From assembly GCA_036426205.1 (NCBI GenBank), contig WSYH01001938.1, positions 37,339 through 101,338 of the forward strand: a stretch of 64,000 nucleotides of DNA. The letters run 5' to 3'. Source of the DNA: Ascaphus truei (taxonomy: Eukaryota > Chordata > Amphibia > Anura > Ascaphidae). The notes under the pieces are model-generated. The model was not told the DNA's origin. It saw nothing but the letters and a program-made list of their open reading frames with translations, and searched no databases. Both the position numbers and the translations under genes were made by a program. The first letter of the stretch is position 1. Each line of letters begins with the position of its first letter. Positions 32,340-43,191 of this stretch are shown here, piece after piece.

Positions 32340-33960
32340 AAGGTAGAAAGCGACTGTACGGGTAGATATGTTATAGTTTATGTTATGCTGGCAAGAAAAA
32401 AGGTATTATGGCTAATGTACTGTATGTGCCCCAAATAATTTTGATACAAGCTTTTTCTCTGAAATGCTGATGAAAATCACTGTATTAAGTCAGACTACAG
32501 CCCAGGTTCCTCCGATTATGGGAGGGGATTTTAATTTAGGATTTGATGAAAAAATAGACAGAAAAATTAAAACTGAAAACAAAAACAAATACCAGAAAAA
32601 CATAGTTCTACAAAATGTTAGTAATATGCTAAACACCACAGATATTGTATATGGAGATACTGTATTTCCATCCCACGGAGCGAGATTTTAACTTTTACTA
32701 CCACCCACACATGTAATTCTCTAGGATAGACCATTTTTGGATATTCAACTTCCACATACATTTAATTCAGCATATATAAAATTGTTACCTAAAAAGGGAA
32801 GAGATGTGGAGGACCCAGTATCATAACGAACCATACCACTACCCAATACTCAATCAAGACTTCAAGTTCCCAACTAAAATTCTGACAAATCGAATTAAAC
32901 CTTTGAAACTGTACACATGCTAATAACACCAAATCAGACAAGATTTGTTCCAAATAGGAGATACACAGTAAACATTAGGAGAGTATTGACAATTATAGAT
33001 TATTATAGTAGGAAACATATCTCCAATAAAGTCATGGAGAATAAGATAATACTGAGTCTTGATGCCGAAAAGGCTTTGGACCAAATTGCATGGAAGCATC
33101 TATTTCACACACTGGAAAAATTTAGCATTCAGGGAAATTTTCTATGAATGGTTAAGGGCATATATGAAAAGCCAACAGCAGCAATCATGGTTACTGCTGC
33201 GGCCGAGTTTATTCGAGCATTTGCCCGTTCTCGGCCGCAGCAGTAACCTGGCACGTGCCGGAGGGTGCCGGGCGCGCGCCGAAGCAGCGGAGGAGCGCGC
33301 TCCGATCGGGGCTTTCTTCCTCCCGCTGCCGGGTCCGCCGGGTCCCCCGGAACCCCCTGCCGCCGTCCCCCACATCGCGGGACACCAGGGCTCCCTCGGG
33401 GAGCCCTGGACGCGCGTGCAGGGGGCGCAGGCATCCGATGACGCGTGACCGCGCATCGGTGACGCGCGGCACGCCGAGGGGATGCCACTAGCAAGCCGGG
33501 AAATCTCCCGGCTTGCGGAACCGGCCGCACTTCAATAAAACGTATCGCCAGTGTAACAACCAAATGTCAAACAGGTTTTGTTTAAATAGAGGGACCCACC
33601 AGGGATGACCACTATCCCCCCTGCTGTTTATTCTGGCCTTGGAACCACTGGCCATATATTTATAAAATATTAAGGCATTTGAAGGGATAGAAATGGGAAG
33701 CGCGAGAGTAAAATCTCACTGTTCGCGGACGATATGCTTCTGTTCATATCCAACCCAAAGCACTCTGAACCAACTATTATAAAACTATAAAGAACTTTGG
33801 ATCTTTCTCGGGATACACTATAAATTTTAGCAAATCAGAGACACTCACAGTTTGCCAAGAGCTACCTAAACCTAATGTCGGAGTCACCTTCCATTTTAGA
33901 TGGGACCCTGGTAATATTAAATACCTACAGTCTATGTTAAACTGGATCTAAAACCTATTA
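32340..33960 (+). pseudogene. L1-type LINE ORF2 remnant
   Basis: An endonuclease piece reads IMGGDFNLGFDEKIDR at about 32515-32570 with SRIDHFWI later. After an internal deletion around 32770, RT follows with LITPNQTRFVPNRRYT, IILSLDAEKALDQIAW and LEKFSIQGNFL. It then continues past a 360-bp MITE with NRGTHQG, PLSPLLFILALEPLAI and the catalytic FADD at 33722-33733. Several stops and shifts are present. The endonuclease and RT together would perform target-primed reverse transcription; this copy is dead. Confidence 0.8.
33194..33553. mobile_element. 360-bp GC-rich MITE in L1, TA-flanked
   Basis: It interrupts the L1 RT reading, which resumes right after. The left end, after TA at 33192-33193, is CTGCTGCGGCCGAGTTTATTCG. 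The right end, read on the minus strand from TA at 33554-33555, has TTTTATTGAAG at the equivalent position. The first 50 bp also form a hairpin with a perfect 14-bp arm (CTGCTGCGGCCGAG). The interior is very GC-rich with no real gene despite frames on both strands. Its left end resembles forkhead transposon copy 2. Confidence 0.65.
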
Positions 33961-33964
33961 TGTT

Positions 33965-34494
33965 TATGATGCTGATGCTGATGATGTTTATGAAGGGAAT
34001 TATGAAAATGTAGAGACCTTCTGGATAGAAATTAGCAGTGGAGGCAAATGTATAAAGTAAATGTTTGTAGGGATATGCTATAAACCACCAAATATCTGTG
34101 AGATTGAGGAAGGTAAAATACTTTTGCAAATGGAGAAGGCATCAAAACTGGGTCATGTTTGCATAATGGGGGATTTTAATTATCCAGACATAGACTGGGG
34201 AAATGAGATTAACATTACAACAAAAGGAAACAGATTTTTTGGGGTGCTTAAAGACAATTATATGACCCAATTTATTGAGGAATCAACAAGGAGATGGGCA
34301 GTACTGGATATGGTAATATCAAACAATGTACTGTAGAAGTAATAACAAATATTAAAGTCCTGGAACATTTGGGTAGCAGTGATCATAACATGGTCTCATT
34401 TGAAATAAATTATCAAAAAACAGAGTACAGTACTTGGGTTCAACAAAGACCTTAAACTTTAGAAAGGCAGATTTTAATAAACTGAGGTCTAATC
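33965..34494 (+). pseudogene. CR1-type LINE, endonuclease part
   Basis: The frame reads FVGICYKPPNICEIEE, then CIMGDFNYPDIDWG, the AP-endonuclease signature, then VLDMVISNNVL and a region equivalent to TLNFRKADFNKLRS. It stops at GTCTAATC (34487-34494), the left side of the PLE-B insertion. The same LINE resumes at 40090 after 5.6 kb. The endonuclease nicks DNA for target-primed reverse transcription. Confidence 0.75.
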
Positions 34495-34503
34495 ATTCTA
34501 ATC

Positions 34504-34698
34504 ATGAGTAACATTCTCCCATTTCCCCTACCCCAAAGGACCGCTCCTTTTTTAGGGGAGACGAGCCACTCAGGCTCTGCCCCAAGAGGAAAACAAGGAG
34601 GGGGAATGGTCGATTATCGCAGAGACAGGGAAAAATGGGCTTATCAGGAACAGAACCAAACACGGGGGAGATCCAGAAAAAACAGGAGATACAGGTGA
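34504..34698 (+). pseudogene. PLE-B ORF1, C-terminal part
   Basis: The frame contains A-P-F-L-G-E at the slippery heptamer and an Arg/Gly/Asn-rich tail (QTRGRSRKNRRYR). It is the counterpart of the ORF1 C-termini in PLE-A and PLE-C. Upstream sequence is lost at the insertion point. Confidence 0.5.
34548..34554 (+). promoter_or_regulatory. Putative -1 frameshift heptamer with downstream stem-loop (PLE-B)
   Basis: CC T TTT TTA GGG lies in the ORF1 frame. The -1 frame is open from here to the MITE and reaches EIQVINLSSKAL, which matches the start of other PLE RT ORFs. Directly downstream, GAGCC (34563-34567) pairs with GGCTC (34573-34577) around ACTCA, and outer GGGG (34555-34558) can pair with CCCC (34580-34583). 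Confidence 0.65.
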
Positions 34699-34736
34699 TA
34701 AATCTTTCATCCAAAGCCCTTAATGCTAATCACATA

Positions 34737-35100
34737 CAGTAGCGACATTGTTTATTGCAGCAAAAGCCGCCGGCTACATGCGTCTGGGAAGCGGGTAGCC
34801 GCGGCGCGTGGCGGCGCACTGTGACGTCACAGTAACATGCGCGCCCGGCTTCCCCGTCTTCCCCGGCTTCCCCAGGCTTCCCCGACACCCCTGGAGATCA
34901 AATGAAGGTAAGCGGGGGTGCGGGGAAGCAGAGGGGCAGAGCAGGAGCCGGGTACGGGGTCGGGAAGGGGGGTAAATTGCGCGCGAAGTGGAGGGGGGGT
35001 GCGTGGGGGAAACGCGGCGGCGCGCGGTTGTTACTGGCGGCAGCTGGGGTAGATCTCGGCGTGCCGTCGTGATTTAGTGCAATAAACAATGTCGGTGCTG
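34737..35100. mobile_element. 364-bp Tc1-type MITE in PLE-B
   Basis: The ends are CAGTAGCGACATTGTTTATTGCA and, on the minus strand, CAGCACCGACATTGTTTATTGCA, matching at 21 of 23 positions. TA lies on each side (34735-34736 and 35101-35102). The PLE protein reading resumes after it (LLSKGLSYCPTNQ). The GC-rich interior has no gene. Confidence 0.85.
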
Positions 35101-35102
35101 TA

Positions 35103-37504
35103 AGTCTGCTGTCTAAAGGTCTATCATACTGCCCTACTAATCAAATTGACATTTTTGACACGGTTAAGGATCTCAATCTATTTTGCCGTAAGCTGAACCT
35201 ACATAAGTTTTTAAAAAAACGCAGAGTATGGCAAAATAGAAATACACCTTTGGAACACAAGAGCACACAGGATTGTGTGAATATTGAGAATATGGAGGGT
35301 TTCTTAGAGGAAAGCGCTAGACCCCCAGGTGAAGGTCCTTTCACTACTCTCAAGAACAAATCCCTATTCATACCACCACCTGACACATGTGCAAATGTAG
35401 ACTTGTTTTGTCAATTAGTCACGAAAGAATTTGAATCAATAAGGGTAAAAAAGGTGGAACAAAATCTTACCTTTAACGAACGACTGGCTCTTCAAGATCT
35501 AGAATCTGACACTACCATAGTTCTTAAACACTCTGACAAGGGAGGCAATGTTGTACTATTAAACCAGTGTGACTATGTAAGTGAATGCAAACGCATTCTA
35601 TCCGATCATAATTGTTATAAAATATTACAAAGTAACCCAACAACTACGTTCATGAAAGAACTCACAAATATACTGACAGACGCCTTGCAGAATAGACTAA
35701 TCTCCAAACAGGAGCATGATTTCATGCTAGTCAAGAAACCGCAGGTAGCGACTTTCTATAGCCTACCCAAAATACACAAAGGGAAACTTCCCCCTCCGGG
35801 TAGACCTATAGTCTCAGGGATCAATAACATCACGTCCAATGTCAGTGTATATCTGGATAATTTTTTACGCCCTTACGTCACATGTCTCCCTTCACATCTG
35901 AAGGATTCAAAAGATGTCCTCCTTAAAATTGAAAACATCATACTAGAACCAGACACCTATCTAGTAGTACATATACAGAGGGGGGTTGGATACAGAGAGA
36001 GTAACCCAACAAGAACCTATTTGCACTCGCTTATCTCACATAAATGGTTAGGAACAATTTAATCCTTGGGTGAAGCCCATACACCATTTAATGATACGTA
36101 TAAAATCATTTATTAACATTTATGCAAAGACACTTAACAACTAATGGTTAAAAATGATCAGGGAGTAGGTGGGGATAGAGGGTAGCGTATAAGGTGCCTC
36201 CTGTGTTAGTATCACACAGGTATTTCTCTAGCACCAATGGATCGGTCTGATGTACGCAATGCTATATCTATTCCCTAAGTGGGCTGTATATAGCAGCTTA
36301 TTGCTCATATGTAAGCAATGGGGAGGATATGCAACATTTGCCACCCCTCATACAAGTACTGCACAGAAAAACACTCGACCTGCTTCACAACACATCAACC
36401 AGTGTACTATTTCATGTGTATATGGAGATATCATTAAGTGCACTCAGTCGCTGACACACGTGATCAATTCCAACGGGTATAAGCAGCCCGCTGCGTCAAC
36501 CCATGTATATGGTGAACAACCCTATTTAAGTGAGGGCTCACAGTGGGCTTGATCGCACACAGTCACAGCTTAACACAGTATCCCACCTGGTCAAAATATA
36601 GTCTGTTGCGACATATATATAGAGAGTGCAAAACAGTGTACAGTACTGTCCCTTAATGTAATAAGGGGACCGGAATAGCGGACCGACTTCAGTAAGTGTA
36701 GGCAGCCAGTTGCGACATCCAGGGTATGTAGTATACACCCCAGTCTCAAAAAAAGCCTATATTAAGCTCGATCGCCAACTTCTAGTAGGACTAGATGTAG
36801 AAGCCCTATACTCGAGTATCCCTCATGAGTATGGGATTTCAGCTGTCGAGCATTTCTTGCGAGCGAGGGGGGAGGATAATGTTCCACATAACATCCTGGT
36901 ACTCAATCTTCTTAGATATATTCTGACCCATAACTTCTTTCTATTCGACCATCTCATATACCACCAGGTGCAGGGAACGGCAATGGGGACGACTTGCGCA
37001 CCCACGTATGCCAACCTGTACCTGGGGTGGTGGGAAGAGACAATCGTCTTTCTTGAGGATTATGAGAGGTACACACAACACATCGAACTATGGGTCAGAT
37101 ATATCGATGATATCCTTCTCATCTGGAATGGAACAGAGGCATTGCTATTAGAATTCATTGACCATCTGAACAACAACACATTGAACCTCAGACTCACTTA
37201 CCAGATAAGTAAAACACAATTAGACTTTCTGGACATCACAATCCTAAAGACTGGCACAGGCAACCTAGATACTAATATCTTCAAGAAACCCACATCTACA
37301 AACACATTGTTAATGGCTACAAGCCATCACCCAAGGCATATTGTAGACAACATACCTATTGGTCAGTTCTTACGACTAAGACGTAATTGCTCTTCCCTAA
37401 CCGAATTTAAATCCCAATCAAAAGATATGACATCAAGATTTAAGGAAAGAGGCTACTCCAACAAGGTGATTAAAAAGCCTACTATAGAGCACTTACATCA
37501 GTGA
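35103..37504 (+). pseudogene. PLE-B reverse transcriptase, split by an 813-bp insertion
   Basis: The first part (35103-35967) has LSKGLSYCPTNQIDIFDTV, KHSDKGGNVVLL, VATFYSLPKIHKGK and PPGRPIVSGINNIT. The second part (36789-37504) has motif A GLDVEALYSSIPH, QGTAMGTTCAPTYANLYLGWW, catalytic YIDDILLIW and RQLRL-type thumb residues (GQFLRLRRNC). Insertion falls exactly at motif A. A frame change near 37478 then separates RT from the endonuclease. It is closest to PLE-E (both have TYANLYLGW). Confidence 0.85.
35968..36780. mobile_element. 813-bp insertion with 8-bp target duplication
   Basis: TCTAGTAG occurs at 35960-35967 and 36781-36788; with one copy taken away the RT reading frame is in register. 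I see no recognisable protein and no clear terminal inverted repeat: the ends read TACATATACAGAGG and CGATCGCCAACT. A solo LTR or a non-autonomous DNA element is possible. Confidence 0.65.
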
Positions 37505-38211
37505 GAACAGAATTACTCGTACAAAATAAAGCAACACACGAAGACAACACCATACGATTTATTGGCAAATACAGCAGCCAATGGCAGGAAGTGAGACGTA
37601 TCTTGAACCAGTTCTGGTATATTCTTCTGTAGGATACTGACCTTGAGAAAATACTTCCTAAAACACCTAGTATGTGCTGCAGACGTAGCAGAAATGTGAA
37701 AGATCGACTTGTACGCAGTCACTTCCAATCCGAACCTAAGAAAACCTGGTTAGGAGACAAACCAAAGGGTTTCTTTAAATGCACAAGATGCAAAGCTTGT
37801 CCCTATATGCAGAGTATCAAATCATTCATGAACAGAAATGGTACAACCAATTACAACATAAACGATTTCATGAACTGTCAGACTTGCGGGGTCATATACT
37901 TGATGACATGTACATGCGGAATGAGGTACGTGGGTAAAACCCACAGACCATTTAAAATATGTATACTGGAACACCTGGGCAATGTGAGAAATCTTGTTCA
38001 TACACCCATTGCTAGACACATTACTGAATGCCATCAGGGTAACCAACAAGTCATGACTTTTTCAGCAATTGAACATGTACCCCCCAGTCCTCGAGGGGGT
38101 GACTGGGATAAAATCCTGCTGCAGCGTGAATGTCGGTGGATATATCTCCTGCAGACCCAGTCACCCCCAGGACTGAATGAGGGATTCATGTACTCCGCAT
38201 TTTTACGATAA
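37505..38211 (+). pseudogene. PLE-B GIY-YIG endonuclease
   Basis: After a frameshifted linker, 37672-38211 encodes a CTRCKACPY zinc cluster, GVIYLMTCTCGMRYVGKT (GIY-YIG core), ILEHLGNVRN, SPRGGDWDKILLQRECRW and the end GLNEGFMYSAFLR. The residues typical of the family are present, including the Glu of ILEH. The domain itself is intact but disconnected from the RT frame. Confidence 0.85.
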
Positions 38212-38267
38212 ATCTATGCTAACAACCACTGTTTCATTATTAGTCTCTAATTGAAAACAGTGCTAGG

Positions 38268-38690
38268 CATATATATACGCCAGTATATATATCCATTTGA
38301 TATCATGTGTATCTATTGCTCTCAATATAGCCATTTTCTTATATCTGGGTTTATTGGTATACAGTATTTAAGACAAGCTAAGATCCGTATTGATCCGTAT
38401 TGACTACGTTCATGAAAACAGTACAAGGTATACATATACACGCCAGTACATATATCCATTTGATATCATGTGCATTTATTGCTCTCAATATAGCCATCTT
38501 CTTATATCTGGGGGTATTGGTATACAGTATTTAAGACAAGCCAAGATCCGTATTGACCTTAGGGGTGGATCACCATAAGTGGGCCACACACTCCTACATG
38601 TACACACTTTTAAAATGTTAACCATGTGACCACTATAAGTGGGCCACATATTCCTACGTGTATACATTTTCAAAATAATTACCATGTGAC
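38268..38690 (+). repeat. Tandem repeats in the PLE-B tail
   Basis: A 115-bp segment (GCCAGTA(T/C)ATATATCCATTTG... to AAGATCCGTATTG) occurs at about 38279 and again at 38441, a period of 162 bp. Then CACTATAAGTGGGCCACA-type units of about 58 bp follow at 38570-38690. Confidence 0.8.
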
Positions 38691-39113
38691 CTCTCAAGTA
38701 ATCCACTGTGATATATCTGGTATATTGTCTAATAATCTCCAGTCTAACATTATCAAGTATATTAAATGTATCAATATCCGTATTGACCCTAGGGGCAGAT
38801 CACTATAATTAGGTCATGCATTCCTACACTTATACATATCCCTGTGGTTTGAGGTTTTCCACTGAATACATCACATATTTCGTCGGGTTTATGTGCAGAA
38901 ATTTGGGAATTTAAGCTTTAATATATGAGGAATCTACAATTACACCTAATATTTATCAGTCCTGAAACTATCAGTTTCTAGATACAAACCCGATCAGATA
39001 GGGTTAACTCTGCTATTAGCAGCATATAGGCAAACGCCATAAGGATTCACTGACCAATAGGAGTCCACATCCCACTATAAATACCAGTCACCGAATAGGA
39101 AGGGCAGACTCCT

Positions 39114-39160
39114 CCCCCTGAAGAAGCGCGTCACACGCGCAAAACACGTGTCGGGTGTTG
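39114..39160 (+). ncRNA. Hammerhead-like ribozyme of PLE-B, probably inactive
   Basis: CCC pairs with GGG in stem I. The core CTGAAGA fits CTGANGA, stem II is GCGCG/CGCGC with loop TCACA, and stem III is the palindrome ACACGTGT with cleavage after C39152. The GAAA box reads AAAA, so the catalytic G12 is changed to A; such a change should abolish most activity. Confidence 0.65.
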
Positions 39161-40089
39161 CTGACGTCACGAGGGTGACGTCACCGAAGGAGCGACCGCG
39201 AGAACTGTACCAGACGCTAGAACGGGTCATATGCCTCTCTCTATCCGCTAAAGGGCTCGCCGTAGCCTGCTCTCTCTCCCTTCCCCTCTCACATCTCAGT
39301 GTCGGAAGCCTTGGCCTTCTGCCAAAATACAGCGCTGTTGGTTACAACACTACAGCCGCCTGACTAGTGCGCAGCTGTATATATAGATTTTGACATGGCA
39401 CTGGGAAGCTGTTACTAAACAGCATCTATCACATACAGGTTTGCTTTACAGCCATCACCCGTGTATTCACACGCATATGAGGGAAGGGCTATGATTGTAT
39501 TAACGGATACTGCTCAACAATTTGACATTTTGTCATTAGCATAGACCGTGATATATATGTATACAAAGCGACACTTACAAGTATTTAGATACCGCTGATA
39601 AATATTGTATACTGCTATATATGACACTGTTATCATTCCTTTGCTTGACGCTGGTTACTGAACATGCATAAGATATGTGTTTAACTCATGAGGGTCATAT
39701 GTCCTAATAATACGCAGGAGTGGAAGGGGTTAATCTCAGACAAAAGTAACTGAAGAGAATACTAAAGTCCACACAATTCCCCATTCTGACTCCAATTGCT
39801 CCTCCTAGGGGTTTAGTTCATACCCATTTTATTCATTTGAGTGTAATAGTTAATTGTAAATATGTATTAAAACTTTTTTGTTTTTTGCGCCGCTTTCCCT
39901 TTTAGTTTCTGGTATAGGGGATTTTACCTTATAGCCTAAGAAACATATACGCTTGGTATAGAGTGCATCCATAAGGGTACCTTTGAACTTCTTCGTTCAC
40001 TCTCTTTCACATATGTATTGACCCCCATTGCACCTACCTTTTTAAGGACCTCCGGTTTAATAGGTGAGCAGCTCTTTACTAACCTTTAT

Positions 40090-42105
40090 GTCTAATCTAC
40101 AAGTAATACACTGGGATTATGTTTTTGCAGGGAAAAATGTAGAAGATAAATGGGCAGTCTTTAAAACATTTTTAGAAAAGCACACTTTATCAGTTTATAC
40201 CCTTGGGTAATAAGTATAAAAGAAATAAGTCAAAACCAATGTGGCTAAATAAACAGGTAGGGGAGGAAATGGACAAGAAGAGGAAGGCGTTTAGATTCTT
40301 TAAGTCAGAAGAGACGGTGACATCATATCAGATCTATAATGAATGTAACAAAAATTGCACAAATGGATAATGAAAAAAAGGATTGCAATAGAAAGTAAGG
40401 TCAACCCTAAAATTTCTTTAAGTATCTTCATAACAAAAAAATGAGAAAAGAAAATATAGGACCCTTTAAGTGTGAGATGGGTAGGCAGATTATTGGAGAT
40501 AAGAAAAAGCAGAGGTATTAAACAAATTATTTGCCTCTGTGTTTACCAGGGAAATATCAATTTCAATAGTAGTGCCACAGGAGGAAGCCACAACCTCCAT
40601 ATTAATGAACAATTGGTTAACTGAGGAAGAAGTTCATAAGCGGCTAGAAAATATTAAAGTAAATAAAGCACCTGGCCCTGATGGCATACATTCAAGAGTT
40701 CTCAAGGAGTTAAGTTCAGTAATAGCCAAATCATTATATTTAATATTCAAGGACTCCATTTCCACAGGCTCAGTACCGCAAGATTGGCGTAAAGCAGATG
40801 TGGTGCCTATATTTAAAAAGGGAGCTAGATCACAACCGGGGAATTACAGACCAGTAAGCCTGACTTCAATCGTGGGGAAACTACTTGAAGGTTTAATACG
40901 GGATAATATTTAGGAATACCTAATGGAAAACAAAATTATTAGTAATAGTCAGCATGGATTTATGAGGGATAGATCATGCCAAACCAACCTTATTTGTTTC
41001 TTTGAGGAGGTAAGTAGGAATTTAGACCATGATAATGCAGTTGATGTGGTCTACTTAGATTTTGCAAAGGCTTTGATACGGTTACAAATAAGAGGTTGGT
41101 GTACAAAATAAAGAAAATTGGACTCAGTAATAATATATGCACCTGGATTGAAAACTGGTTAAAGGACAGACAACAGAGGGTTGTCATAAATGGAACTTTT
41201 TCAGGTTGGGCTAAGGTCGTGAGTGGAGTACCTCAGGGATCGGTCCTGGGTCCCCTTTTTAACTTGTTTATTAATGACCATGAGGTTGGCATCGAGAGCA
41301 AAGTCTCCATCTTTGCTGATGATACTAAATTGTGTATGGTAGTAGAATCAGAGCAGGATGTAATTTCATTTCTGAAGGACTTGGAGAGACTGGAAACATG
41401 GGCGGGTAAATGGCAGATGAGGTTTAATACAGATAAATGTAAGGTTATGCATTTGGGATGCAAGAATAAACTGGCGACTTACACAATAAATGGGGATACA
41501 TTGGGGGAATCCTTGATGGAGAAGGATTTAGGAGTGCTTGTAGACAGCGGCTTAGCAATAGTGCCCAAAGTCATGCAGTAGCTGCAAAGGCAAATAAGAT
41601 CTTATCTTGCGTTACACGGGCAATGGATGGAAGGGAAATAAACATAATGATGCCCCTTTGCAAAGCATTAGTAAGACCACACCTTGAATATGGAGTACAA
41701 TTTTGGGCACCAATCCTAAGAAAATACATTATGGAACTAGAGAGAGTGCAGAGAAGAGCAACCAAATTAATAAAGGGGATGGACAATCTAATTTATGAGG
41801 AGAGGCTAGCTAATTAGACTTATTTACATTAGAAAAGAGGCGTCTAAGAGCTTTCAAAGGAACTATTCATCCCACTGGCAGTACAAAGGACTTGATAATC
41901 TGATTGCCAATTCTTGGAGTCAGGAAAGAATTTATTTTTCCCCTTATGAGATATCATTGGATGATATGTCACTGGTGTTTTTTGTTTGCCTTCCTCTGGA
42001 TCAATAAGTAAGTAAAGATATTGGATAAAGTGTCTGTTGTCTAAATTTAGCATAGGTTAAACTTGATGGACTACGTCTTTTTTCAACCTCATCTACTATG
42101 TAGAG
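40090..42105 (+). pseudogene. CR1-type LINE, RT part and 3' UTR
   Basis: The LINE resumes with LQVIHWDYVFAGKNVEDKW, followed by RT motifs: LENIKVNKAPGPDGIHSRVL, GNYRPVSLTSIVGKLLE, NSQHGFMRDRSC, VVYLDFAKA, SGVPQGSVLGPLF and FADDTKL (catalytic FADD at 41312-41323). A stop near 40913 and small indels break it. The C-terminus ([16 protein letters not shown] at 41729) and the 3' UTR ending TTCAACCTCATCTACTATG match the 26.2-kb copy. It continues the endonuclease piece at 33965-34494. Confidence 0.85.
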
Positions 42106-42748
42106 ATAACAAATGACACAGATAAAACACAGACAATAATTCCCTGGCGCAATATCAGATAATAAACCTGACGAATCGGAGTAGTCCCATGAATCAAAGG
42201 ATGGTATAAAGAAGATCCACAGTCCACAATGTCCCGTTCTTTTACACAGAATGCTGGTCTGAAAATACAAATAAAACAACCATTGCGCAGTACCCTATGG
42301 TCAGTATTCCAAGACCCCACCGTTGCTATCTACTTACTTAAAAATAGATAAGAATGGGCCTCAAAAGGTTTCTTTAAGTCCCCCCACGATTGGCTCCGAC
42401 TGATTCCTGCTGCTGGTATCGCGCTTTACACTTCCAGCATCAGCATCACCATACCGATTGGGAACAGAAAGGGGCACCAATAGTATAGCACTATAACATT
42501 TATTGTTAAAAAATGACAAGCATAAAAACATGCACTCACATGCGAGAATGCCCTATGCGTGTCCTACAACGTGCCGTCCTCCGCTTCACATGGGAGGATG
42601 TCGAGGGATTGCAGGGGGAGGCTGGAGCCGGCGTGGGTCCCCGCTTCGTGGCCGCGACTCGGAGCGCCTAGTCCCTCCTCCGATGACGTTCCCCATCAAT
42701 CAACCTCCTTTCCTTCCACAGGGTCTGCACGTTGCAGCACGTTCAACA

Positions 42749-42808
42749 AGCTCCACCCTACGCGCGTTTCGTGACTCTGACGTCACTTCTTCAGGGGTAA
42801 TGGAGCTG
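42749..42808 (-). ncRNA. Hammerhead ribozyme of PLE-C (type I, well preserved)
   Basis: Minus-strand reading: stem I has CCC/GGG next to the core, a small internal loop, then AGCTCCA/TGGAGCT. The core is CTGAAGA, stem II is GTGAC/GTCAC with a GTCAGA loop, then GAAA, palindromic stem III ACGCGCGT and a UA cleavage position. All invariant core bases fit CTGANGA and GAAA. It lies about 380 bp after the endonuclease stop. In PLEs these ribozymes are thought to process element RNA. Confidence 0.8.
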
Positions 42809-43191
42809 TGGGGGCACTTGAGGTATTTTATACCCTTGTGCAAAGCTGACAGGGAGTTCCCATTAGTTGAATGTCTGATTGGGAACTCCTGTTGATTGTC
42901 CACTTGTTGGCTGATACCTGGCCATTCGTGTGTTTAGCAGGTTTAACCACTTCATGCCTGGACAGCCAATTGCACTAGATGATTACATTCTAGCATGCTG
43001 TAAAATACTTTACACAAAATTATTTAATACATCAGTATCATAAAAACCATAATAAAACTCTATAAATTGTAGAAATAAAAAGTAATTAGCAACCCTGTGG
43101 CTTATTATTCAATGTGCGAGATAGCTATTTGTATTGATCACTGTTGCTAACAGCATAAAGGACCCAGAGGTGGAAAGAGATTATTTCAGAC

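Larger units (their letters stand above)
34495..40089 (+). mobile_element. PLE-B: Penelope-like element inserted in a CR1 LINE
   Basis: The insert is 5595 bp. GTCTAATC is present at both borders (34487-34494 and 40090-40097), and the LINE reading frame continues across them (RSN... to RSNLQVIHWDYVFAG). The element is 5'-truncated inside ORF1 and is itself interrupted by a 364-bp MITE and an 813-bp insertion. It includes RT, GIY-YIG, tandemly repeated tail sequence and a hammerhead. Confidence 0.8.

Noticed and set aside
33129..33563. Long frames on both strands in GC-rich DNA
   Set aside because: They lie in a MITE that interrupts L1; GC-rich DNA lacks stops by composition, and no motif is present.
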